From Prochlorococcus marinus str. MIT 9215 (GTDB lineage Bacteria; Cyanobacteriota; Cyanobacteriia; PCC-6307; Cyanobiaceae), in NCBI GenBank assembly GCA_949486985.1, contig CATBLW010000294.1, forward strand, positions 1 through 6,049: 6,049 nucleotides of DNA. Direction: 5' to 3'. This document shows positions 1 through 5,452 of this stretch, piece after piece. A model generated the notes under the pieces. That model worked only from the letters and a program-made list of their open reading frames with translations, was not told the origin of the DNA and made no database searches. The position numbers and the translations under genes are program-made. How positions within the stretch are numbered: position 1 is the stretch's first letter; the number at the start of each line of letters is the position of its first letter.

Positions 1-2180
1 CGGCTACGGCCCGCCACCCTGGCGACAGGAGCCGGTGCAGGCCCCACCAGACACCATCCCTGTGCCACGCAAAGGGGACGAATCTGCTCCGCCAAAACCG
101 CCGCCGCCGATGCTGTTTCAGCAGCGGTTTCACCTGACAACCGCAACAAACAGGCTCGGCTGTAGGGCACCAAGCCAGCCTCTTTGCGCAGTTGCGCCTC
201 CTGCTGGAGGAAGGCCTCATAACGACCATCCACCAAATGAAGAATCACAGGGTGATCTGGGCAATAGGTCTGGACCAAAACCTGACCAGGACGCTCTCCT
301 CGACCTGCTCGACCCGCCAGTTGCAACAGCAGTTGAAGGCTTTGTTCACCAGCTTGTAGATCAGGACGATGCAACAAGCCATCAGCGGCCAAAACAGCCG
401 CCAGCGTGACCCTCGGTAGATCCATTCCCTTGGCCAACATTTGCGTGCCCACAAGCACATCAGCCTCACCAGCTGCAAACTTCTCCAGCAAACGTCGATG
501 ACCATCACGCCCTCTCGTGGTGTCGCGATCAAAACGCAACAAGCGCAGCCCTTCGAGCTCCTCACTGAGATGCTCCAGAACCCTTTGTGTTCCAGCCCCG
601 AAAGGTTTGAAGGCCTTCGAACCACAATGACGACAGCTGGACTCCAACTCGGCGCGATGGTCACACCAATGGCAACGCAACCATTGATGCCCCTGCCGCC
701 CTCGATGGACAGTCAACGCCACATCACAGTGGGGGCATTGGACCACCTCCCCACAACTACGGCAATTCAAAAAGCTGCTGTAGCCGCGCCTTGGCACCAA
801 CACCACAGCCTGCTCGCCTGTTTCAGGCAAGGCCGCCAAACGCTCCATGAGCGGGCGACTAACCAACCGACGATGACCATCAGCCAATTCCTGACGCATG
901 TCGACGACATGCACCGGCGGCAAGGGCTGATTCGAGATGCGCTCAGTGAGTCGAGCCAGCGCCAAGGGGCCTTCCGGCGCCAAGCTCTTCCAGGTTGTCA
1001 ATGAAGGCGTGGCACTCCCCAGAACAACCTTGGCACCAGTGCGACAAGCTCGATCCAGAGCCATATCACGAGCGTGATAGCAGGGCATTGGAGACTCCTG
1101 CTTATACGAACTGTCGTGCTCCTCATCCAGAACGATCAGTCCCAGAGGCGCCAAAGGCAAAAACACAGCTGAGCGTGTACCCACCACCACCAATGGCTTT
1201 GCAGCAGTAAGCCCCTGGCGCCAAGTATTCACGCGATCGCGGTCGGAACAGCCGCTGTGATATTCCAAGACCTGATCGCCAAATCGACGGCGGAAACGGT
1301 CAACCAGCTGGGGAACCAAGCCGATTTCAGGAGTGAGTACCAAACAATGGCGACCAGCAGCCAGCTCCATGGCGGCCAGCTGCAAATAAACCTCTGTTTT
1401 GCCAGAACCTGTGACACCCCAGAGCAAAAGCCCAGCTCCAGGAGGTTGAGCCAAAAAAATCTCAACCGCCATCTGCTGCTCTTTGGTCAGCGGTTGAGGA
1501 GGCTCAAAACCATGCTGCGGGGAAGATGCACAAGGTTTGCCAACAAAGCCCTGCTCAGAAGGCAAGCGCTTTTCTCGACGAACGCGACCACGCTTCAACA
1601 GGCTGTTGACAAGCCCAGCACCAAAGCCATCACCCTGAAGATCCTTCTGCCAAGCGCCACCACCACGCGCTATCAAGGCAGCCTGAAGGTCCTCCTGGCG
1701 ACGGGGGAGTTCTTCTGATGAGCTTGCCTCGTCATCGAGTTGAACCCACCAAAGTCGAAGCGGTTCCGCATGGCTGGCCTTTCGCTGCCCTAACCACCCC
1801 GGGGGGAAAGCGGCCTTGAGCATTCTGAAAGCACTGATATGACAACGCTCTGCCATCGCTTCAAGCCACTCTCTCCAGAGAGGGTCAACCACTCCAGACT
1901 GAACCAGAGACTCGATCGCAAGGAGGGAGCGCGGCGGCTGTTGCCCTTGTTCAGAAACTGACCCTCGCGGCTGAGGTGATGCCATCCGCCTAGCCATCAC
2001 CAGGCCTTGAATCAATCGGCCGCGCAAGCGAACGACTACCAAATCCCCAAATTCAACCCCCAAATTTCGACTATCTAAATAGGTAAAGCAACGTCCATCT
2101 CGACCAGCCTCAAGCCAAACATCCACCTCTGCAGGCCTGCTCAAAGAAGAAGGGTCAATCTCAGGACTTGCATAGGTCAC
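1..2180 (-). CDS. priA: Primosomal replication-restart helicase PriA (primosomal protein N'), 3' end cut by window edge
   Basis: The minus strand is open without a stop from 2180 down to the window edge, giving 726 visible residues. PriA is a cytoplasmic superfamily 2 DNA helicase that recognises stalled or repaired forks and reloads the replicative helicase. Visible motifs are Walker A GVTGSGKT (255-262), motif Ia LTPEIGL (282-288), GTRSAVF (334-340), the DEEH box (352-355), GSATPSL (388-394), GTQMLAKG (578-585) and QLAGRAGR (620-627). Between the helicase lobes all eight zinc-binding cysteines are present (473, 476, 482, 485, 503, 506, 516, 519). The N-terminal DNA-binding domain starts near DVWLEAGRDGR (20-30). 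The usual DAD before the last motif reads AAD, a variant I associate with cyanobacterial PriA. Judged by the family, only some tens of C-terminal residues are missing; the visible end is RVAGRS. GTG 2180 is the first possible start after an in-frame TAA at 2190-2192; GTG at codon 19 is an alternative. No good Shine-Dalgarno is present. Confidence 0.97.
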   Translation of the reverse strand, partial: MTYASPEIDPSSLSRPAEVDVWLEAGRDGRCFTYLDSRNLGVEFGDLVVVRLRGRLIQGLVMARRMASPQPRGSVSEQGQQPPRSLLAIESLVQSGVVDPLWREWLEAMAERCHISAFRMLKAAFPPGWLGQRKASHAEPLRLWWVQLDDEASSSEELPRRQEDLQAALIARGGGAWQKDLQGDGFGAGLVNSLLKRGRVRREKRLPSEQGFVGKPCASSPQHGFEPPQPLTKEQQMAVEIFLAQPPGAGLLLWGVTGSGKTEVYLQLAAMELAAGRHCLVLTPEIGLVPQLVDRFRRRFGDQVLEYHSGCSDRDRVNTWRQGLTAAKPLVVVGTRSAVFLPLAPLGLIVLDEEHDSSYKQESPMPCYHARDMALDRACRTGAKVVLGSATPSLTTWKSLAPEGPLALARLTERISNQPLPPVHVVDMRQELADGHRRLVSRPLMERLAALPETGEQAVVLVPRRGYSSFLNCRSCGEVVQCPHCDVALTVHRGRQGHQWLRCHWCDHRAELESSCRHCGSKAFKPFGAGTQRVLEHLSEELEGLRLLRFDRDTTRGRDGHRRLLEKFAAGEADVLVGTQMLAKGMDLPRVTLAAVLAADGLLHRPDLQAGEQSLQLLLQLAGRAGRGERPGQVLVQTYCPDHPVILHLVDGRYEAFLQQEAQLRKEAGLVPYSRACLLRLSGETAAETASAAAVLAEQIRPLCVAQGWCLVGPAPAPVARVAGRS

Positions 2181-2196
2181 AAGTTTTTTTTAGAAT
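2168..2196 (+). promoter_or_regulatory. Candidate sigma-70-type promoter for rpoD
   Basis: TTGCAT (2168-2173) and TAGAAT (2191-2196) are separated by 17 bp. The -10 hexamer matches five of six consensus bases, while the -35 matches only three. It would overlap the first codons of priA and give an rpoD leader of about 350 nt. The T-run in the spacer makes the site AT-rich and easily melted. This is consensus matching only, and a closer promoter that I did not recognise is equally possible. Confidence 0.28.
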
Positions 2197-2555
2197 AATG
2201 GTGTTGACAGCCACAAGGCTGTTGTCGGAACCGAGCAGAGTTCCGTCCAGCGGGAAGACACGCAGCTCGAGCCATCAGGGCAAAACCCCAATGGTCGACC
2301 GGTCTGAGAAAGCCCCTGACAGCCCTGCCACGGTCCACGGTTGCGCTCATTTTCGTCTTAACCCAGAAACAAGCAGGCCTCATCACAACCTGAATAACAG
2401 AATCTGTCGCACGCCTTGAGCTGTGGCGATTACATGAATCATCAGGTATCGATCTGCCTTTTTGCGCCATCAACATTGTGGCGATCAATTCTGTTTTGTT
2501 TGTCAAGGGCTGGACTGCGCATCCGAAATCTCCTCTTTCTTACCCGTTCCCTGTC
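2181..2555. other. Divergent priA-rpoD intergenic region (rpoD leader)
   Basis: This 375-bp stretch separates the starts of two divergently transcribed genes and must hold both promoters. It contains a run of eight T (2184-2191) just upstream of the priA start, a candidate plus-strand promoter ending at 2196, and a stem-loop at 2205-2224 (eight pairs including two G-U, ACAA loop). A 9-bp direct repeat TGTGGCGAT lies at 2422-2430 and 2477-2485. Short ORFs cross it on both strands, but none has a recognisable protein pattern. If the rpoD start at 2556 is right, most of this region could be a long rpoD 5' leader. No known riboswitch or small RNA was recognised. Confidence 0.6.
2205..2224. repeat. 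Imperfect inverted repeat / stem-loop near the priA start
   Basis: The arms TGACAGCC and GGCTGTTG flank an ACAA loop; six Watson-Crick pairs and two G-U pairs form in the plus-strand RNA. It lies 25 bp upstream of the priA start codon, in its probable leader, and just downstream of the candidate rpoD -10 box. No T-run follows on either strand, so it is not a standard terminator. Function is unknown and it may be chance. Confidence 0.4.
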
Positions 2556-4031
2556 ATGAGCCCTGCCGCCACCAAAGCAGCAGCTGCGAAGGCCCCTCCT
2601 AATGCCTCTGCAGAAACAGCCATCATTGAAGTTGCCAACGCAAGTGGTTTGACCAAGGTCAAAACAGCCAAGGCCTCTTCTGTGAAAGGCAAGCCTGCTG
2701 AAAAGTCTGCAAGCACGACGACGAAAGCCAGCGCCGCTAAATCCAAAGCAAAAGCCAAGCCTGCAAGCACTGCAACAAAAGCCAGTGCCGCTAAATCCAA
2801 AGCAAAGGCCAAGCCTGCAAGCACTGCAACAAAAGCCAGCGCCGCTAAATCCAAAGCAAAGGCCAAGCCTGCAAGCACTGCAACAAAAGCCAGCGCCGCC
2901 AACTCGAAAGAGAAGGCCGTTGCTGCTGTTGCGAAAACGCTCAATGCAACGACTGAACAACTGCTTGCAGCAACAGCCCCAGGCACGAAAAAAGCAGATA
3001 GCCCTCAAGGATCTGCGACAGCCAAAAGCGACGCCGAAGCGAGAGCAAAAGCACTCGCCAACATCAAGGTTGGGCCGAAAGGGGTCTACACAGAAGATTC
3101 CATTCGGGTCTACCTCCAAGAGATCGGCCGCATCCGCCTGCTACGGCCCGATGAAGAGATTGAGCTCGCCCGCAAAATTGCCGACCTCTTGTATCTAGAG
3201 GAAATCGCTGCTCAGTTTGAGAGCGATAACGGTCGGGAACCCGATAACAAGGAGTGGGCTGCATTGGTCGAAATGACCAATATCAAGTTCAGGCGTCGCC
3301 TGATGCTTGGACGCAGAGCCAAAGCCAAGATGGTGCAATCCAATTTGCGATTGGTTGTTTCTATTGCCAAGAAATATATGAATAGAGGCCTGTCTTTCCA
3401 GGATCTAATTCAGGAAGGAAGCCTGGGACTAATCCGCGCAGCAGAGAAATTTGACCACGAAAAAGGTTACAAGTTCTCCACCTATGCGACGTGGTGGATC
3501 CGGCAGGCCATCACCCGAGCCATTGCCGATCAAAGCCGCACAATTCGCCTACCAGTTCACCTTTACGAGACCATCTCTCGTATCAAGAAAACCACCAAGG
3601 TGCTCAGCCAAGAATTTGGCCGCAAACCTACTGAGGAGGAGATTGCCGAAAGCATGGAGATGACCATCGAGAAACTTCGATTCATCGCCAAAAGTGCTCA
3701 ACTGCCCATCTCTCTTGAAACTCCTATTGGCAAGGAGGAAGACTCCCGCCTCGGTGATTTCATCGAAGCCGATATTGAGAACCCTGAGCAAGATGTCGCC
3801 AAGAACCTCTTACGTGAGGATCTGGAAGGTGTGCTCGCAACCCTTAGCCCACGAGAAAGGGATGTGCTGCGTCTTCGCTATGGCCTTGATGATGGCCGCA
3901 TGAAGACCCTCGAAGAGATCGGCCAGATCTTTGATGTCACCCGTGAGCGAATCCGGCAAATCGAAGCCAAAGCCTTACGCAAGCTTCGTCATCCCAATCG
4001 CAATGGAGTCTTGAAGGAGTACATCAAGTAA
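2556..4031 (+). CDS. rpoD: Principal RNA polymerase sigma factor (group 1, RpoD/SigA)
   Basis: This 491-residue protein directs RNA polymerase to housekeeping promoters. Residues 1-175 are a Lys/Ala/Ser/Thr-rich low-complexity tail holding three 18-residue tandem repeats (57-110). Region 1.2 begins at GVYTEDSIRVYLQEIGRIRL (176-195). Region 2 spans about 255-330 and includes DLIQEGSLGLI (283-293) and STYATWWIRQAITRAI (308-323) with Trp313 and Trp314, equivalent to the promoter-melting W433/W434 of E. coli. Region 3 follows, with the finger-like EEDSRLGDFIEAD (394-406). Region 4.2 carries the -35-recognising helix-turn-helix around TLEEIGQIFDVTRERIRQIE (451-470). The full core and long N-terminus favour group 1 over the shorter group 2 sigmas. 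The frame is open further upstream to a GTG at 2478, which would add 26 residues; I chose ATG 2556 because the added stretch is aromatic and proline-containing, unlike the tail, and no Shine-Dalgarno supports either start. The gene ends in a strong terminator, so it is probably monocistronic. Confidence 0.97.
   Translation: MSPAATKAAAAKAPPNASAETAIIEVANASGLTKVKTAKASSVKGKPAEKSASTTTKASAAKSKAKAKPASTATKASAAKSKAKAKPASTATKASAAKSKAKAKPASTATKASAANSKEKAVAAVAKTLNATTEQLLAATAPGTKKADSPQGSATAKSDAEARAKALANIKVGPKGVYTEDSIRVYLQEIGRIRLLRPDEEIELARKIADLLYLEEIAAQFESDNGREPDNKEWAALVEMTNIKFRRRLMLGRRAKAKMVQSNLRLVVSIAKKYMNRGLSFQDLIQEGSLGLIRAAEKFDHEKGYKFSTYATWWIRQAITRAIADQSRTIRLPVHLYETISRIKKTTKVLSQEFGRKPTEEEIAESMEMTIEKLRFIAKSAQLPISLETPIGKEEDSRLGDFIEADIENPEQDVAKNLLREDLEGVLATLSPRERDVLRLRYGLDDGRMKTLEEIGQIFDVTRERIRQIEAKALRKLRHPNRNGVLKEYIK
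2724..2903 (+). repeat. 54-bp in-frame tandem repeat (3 full copies plus partial) in rpoD
   Basis: Full units lie at 2724-2777, 2778-2831 and 2832-2885, followed by a degenerate partial copy at 2886-2903. Each encodes KASAAKSKAKAKPASTAT. Units 1 and 3 differ at one base, as do units 2 and 3, and units 1 and 2 differ at two; all differences are synonymous. A partial copy of the unit's end (SASTTT) precedes the array. Near-identity at DNA level points to recent expansion or continued homogenisation by slippage or recombination. Confidence 0.97.
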
Positions 4032-4046
4032 CCACTCCAAAAAGCG

Positions 4047-4055
4047 ATCAAGTAA
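4047..4055 (+). repeat. In-frame duplicate of the rpoD terminal codons
   Basis: ATCAAGTAA at 4023-4031 forms the last two codons and stop of rpoD, and recurs exactly at 4047-4055, 24 bp downstream in the same frame. It ends immediately before the terminator stem. The second TAA would act as a tandem backup stop 24 bp later if the first is read through. It may be a small duplication or chance. Confidence 0.6.
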
Positions 4056-4079
4056 GGGGGGCTGAAGCCCCCCTTTTTT
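4056..4079 (+). terminator. Rho-independent terminator of rpoD
   Basis: A perfect 7-bp stem, GGGGGGC (4056-4062) with GCCCCCC (4067-4073), is closed by a TGAA loop and followed at once by six T (4074-4079). It begins 25 bp after the rpoD stop. This should end rpoD transcription and isolate hemC as its own transcription unit. Confidence 0.95.
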
Positions 4080-4106
4080 ATTGCTTACTGAACCTTGGCG
4101 TTGCCA

Positions 4107-4235
4107 TCAAGCCATGAAACGCATCAGGCAGACCTGCTCTAGGGCGAGCCACTCCATCGAGACCAAATCAAAAAGCTTCCCAATCCATTCAATCGTCCAA
4201 ACAGGAGCCGGCCGGCCTTTTGGGGCCCAATCCAC
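4107..4235 (-). CDS. Doubtful 42-residue small ORF (hypothetical)
   Basis: A minus-strand frame runs from GTG 4235 to TGA 4107 and encodes 42 residues with four tryptophans and mixed hydrophobic and acidic stretches, for example APVWTIEWIGKLF at 10-22 (numbering approximate). Compared with the other frames here, its composition is more like a folded peptide. Against it are the GTG start, the lack of a Shine-Dalgarno sequence, its short length, and the presence of other open frames across the same bases. I do not recognise a family. It could be a real small protein, the relic of a longer gene, or noise. Confidence 0.22.
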   Translation of the reverse strand: MDWAPKGRPAPVWTIEWIGKLFDLVSMEWLALEQVCLMRFMA

Positions 4236-4305
4236 TGGCTTCAGAGCGTTAACACCTGCTCATAGCGATGGTCGGAGCCAGCAGAGCGATAACGGATTAA
4301 ACATC

Positions 4306-4336
4306 TTGAAAAGCGTGGTGAGGTCAACTGCTTAAT
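4306..4336 (+). promoter_or_regulatory. Candidate hemC promoter
   Basis: TTGAAA (4306-4311) matches five of six -35 bases, and CTTAAT (4331-4336) matches four of six -10 bases, with a rather long 19-bp spacer. Transcription would start only some 15-20 bases before the hemC start, leaving room for the Shine-Dalgarno sequence. No operator was recognised. Evidence is limited to consensus matching. Confidence 0.25.
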
Positions 4337-4338
4337 CT

Positions 4339-4350
4339 GGAGGGCTGGAG
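4339..4350 (+). promoter_or_regulatory. Shine-Dalgarno region of hemC
   Basis: Two purine clusters, GGAGGG (4339-4344) and GGAG (4347-4350), precede ATG 4361; the nearer one leaves a 10-nt spacing. This supports ATG 4361 as the start and contrasts with priA and rpoD, which lack a clear ribosome-binding site. Confidence 0.6.
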
Positions 4351-4360
4351 TTCTGAACAC

Positions 4361-5317
4361 ATGGCCCTCACCCAACTGCGCATCGCTTCTCGCAGAAGCC
4401 AGCTGGCCATGGTGCAAACCAATTGGGTGCAAGCGGAACTGGAGAAAGCACACCCTGGCCTTTCCATCTCCGTGGAAGCGATGGCCACCCAGGGAGACAA
4501 AATTCTCGATGTCGCCCTGGCCAAGATCGGCGACAAAGGCCTGTTCACCAAAGAACTAGAAGCCCAGATGCTGATTGGGCGTGCCGATATCGCTGTGCAT
4601 TCCCTCAAGGATCTACCAACAAACCTTCCAGAAGGCCTGATGCTCGGCTGTATCACCGAGCGAGAAGACCCAGCAGATGCTCTGGTGGTGAATAAAAAGA
4701 ATGCCGACCATCAACTCAGCAGCCTGCCTTCTGGAGCGGTTGTCGGAACAAGCTCCCTGCGCAGACTTGCTCAGTTGCGCCATCACTATCCACACCTGGT
4801 GTTCAAAGATGTACGCGGCAATGTGATCACCCGTCTTGAGAAGCTCGACTCAGGTGAATACGACTGCCTGATCCTTGCTGCAGCAGGCCTGACCAGGCTG
4901 GGCTTCGGCGATCGCATCCATCAGTTGATTCCAGGAGACATCTCCCTTCATGCCGTTGGCCAAGGGGCTCTGGGCATTGAATGCGTGGAAGGCCAGCCAG
5001 AAGTGCTTGAAATCATCAAAACCCTCGAGCACACCCCAACAGCCAAGCGCTGCCTTGCAGAGCGATCCTTGTTGAGAGAACTGGAAGGTGGTTGCCAGGT
5101 CCCCATCGGCGTGAACAGCAAGATTGTTAACGACAACGAGCTGGTTCTTACAGGCATGGTTGCCAGCCTTGATGGCCTGCGCTTGATCCGCGATCAAAAG
5201 ACTGGCCCCGTTGATTCATGCGAAGAGATTGGCAAAGAGCTCGCAGAGACCCTTAAAGCTCAAGGCGCCGGAGAGATCCTTCAGGAGATCTTTGATTCTG
5301 TTAGGCCTGAGGCCTGA
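4361..5317 (+). CDS. hemC: Hydroxymethylbilane synthase (porphobilinogen deaminase)
   Basis: This 318-residue cytoplasmic enzyme joins four porphobilinogen molecules into hydroxymethylbilane, an early step shared by heme, chlorophyll and phycobilin synthesis. Length is normal for the family and the protein looks complete. The N-terminal substrate and cofactor-binding stretch is LRIASRRSQLAMVQ (6-19). HSLKDLP (80-86) places the catalytic aspartate at Asp84, the same number as in E. coli. DVRGNVITRL (150-159) supplies the conserved arginines Arg152 and Arg158. The dipyrromethane cofactor would attach to Cys245 in EGGCQVPIG (242-250). The start ATG 4361 sits directly before the conserved LRIASR motif and has a Shine-Dalgarno sequence. 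The gene stands alone, bounded upstream by the rpoD terminator and downstream by a converging gene. The sequence shows no specific regulator site. It ends with a short repeat (AGGCCTG twice) that covers the stop region. Confidence 0.97.
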   Translation: MALTQLRIASRRSQLAMVQTNWVQAELEKAHPGLSISVEAMATQGDKILDVALAKIGDKGLFTKELEAQMLIGRADIAVHSLKDLPTNLPEGLMLGCITEREDPADALVVNKKNADHQLSSLPSGAVVGTSSLRRLAQLRHHYPHLVFKDVRGNVITRLEKLDSGEYDCLILAAAGLTRLGFGDRIHQLIPGDISLHAVGQGALGIECVEGQPEVLEIIKTLEHTPTAKRCLAERSLLRELEGGCQVPIGVNSKIVNDNELVLTGMVASLDGLRLIRDQKTGPVDSCEEIGKELAETLKAQGAGEILQEIFDSVRPEA

Positions 5318-5354
5318 AAAGCCGGCAGCAAATACAAGCCATCACTAACGATAA

Positions 5355-5382
5355 TGGCGCCAGAGCGAGGAATCAAACCTCT
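5355..5382 (-). other. tRNA 3'-end-like relic (T-arm, acceptor 3' strand, CCA)
   Basis: Read on the minus strand, this 28-nt stretch has a T-stem GAGG/CCTC (four pairs; the fifth, A-G, is mismatched), a 7-nt loop TTTGATT (consensus TTCRANN with C56 changed to T), then exactly 7+1 nucleotides and CCA. Spacing fits positions 49-76 of a tRNA. No complementary acceptor 5' strand (GCCAGAG) or D-arm is found upstream on that strand, so it is not an intact tRNA. It could be an integration-site remnant, a tRNA fragment or coincidence. Confidence 0.3.
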
Positions 5383-5385
5383 ACA

Positions 5386-5407
5386 TAGCTGTATTTAAAT
5401 ACAGCTA
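5386..5407. repeat. Perfect 22-bp palindrome
   Basis: The left half TAGCTGTATTT is followed at once by its exact reverse complement. As RNA it can form a 9-bp stem with a TTAA loop on either strand. It lies between converging genes, as a bidirectional terminator would, but no T-run follows on either side. It also contains CTGT-N8-ACAG with an AT-only centre, the pattern of the E. coli LexA box. Cyanobacterial LexA is not expected to use that box, and no gene starts nearby, so a LexA role is unlikely. Confidence 0.95.
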
Positions 5408-5452
5408 ATACACTCTAAATAAGCCAGACAGGAATCTAGTCAATCAATGAAA

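Larger units (their letters stand above)
4080..4360. other. rpoD-hemC intergenic region
   Basis: This stretch after the rpoD terminator holds no convincing gene. An 84-codon plus-strand frame (TTG 4081 to 4335) has no recognisable pattern and I treat it as chance. A 42-codon minus-strand frame (4107-4235) is listed separately as doubtful. A GC-rich palindromic patch, GGCCGGCC, occurs near 4210-4217. The last 60 bp probably hold the hemC promoter and ribosome-binding site. Confidence 0.6.
5318..5452. other. Convergent hemC-transporter intergenic region
   Basis: The two flanking genes end towards each other, so this 135-bp gap should hold 3' ends rather than promoters. It contains a tRNA-3'-end-like sequence and a perfect palindrome, both listed separately, and its right half is AT-rich. 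No standard stem-plus-T-run terminator was found for either gene, so the palindrome is the best candidate for a shared transcript end. Confidence 0.6.

Noticed and set aside
35..1718. Several plus-strand and out-of-frame minus-strand ORFs of 60-190 codons across the left part
   Set aside because: All lie within the continuous minus-strand priA frame, which carries every helicase and zinc motif; they are its shadows.
2204..2209. Perfect -35 hexamer TTGACA upstream of rpoD
   Set aside because: The expected -10 position about 17 bp downstream is GC-rich with no match, and the hexamer is part of a stem-loop arm.
2724..2903. Repeat array considered as a CRISPR-like array
   Set aside because: Units are contiguous without unique spacers and are in frame within rpoD; it is a coding tandem repeat.
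2442..3264. Long ORFs on the opposite strand and other frames across the rpoD 5' half, including repetitive Cys/Gly/Phe-rich and Ala/Leu-rich proteins
   Set aside because: The repetitive proteins are mirror readings of the 54-bp repeats and the Lys/Ala codons of rpoD; they match no plausible family.
4081..4335. 84-codon plus-strand ORF between rpoD and hemC
   Set aside because: It starts with TTG directly after the rpoD terminator, lacks a Shine-Dalgarno sequence, and has no protein-like pattern.
5355..5430. Complete tRNA gene on the minus strand
   Set aside because: Only the T-arm and acceptor 3' strand are present; the acceptor 5' strand and D-arm are not found at the expected distance.
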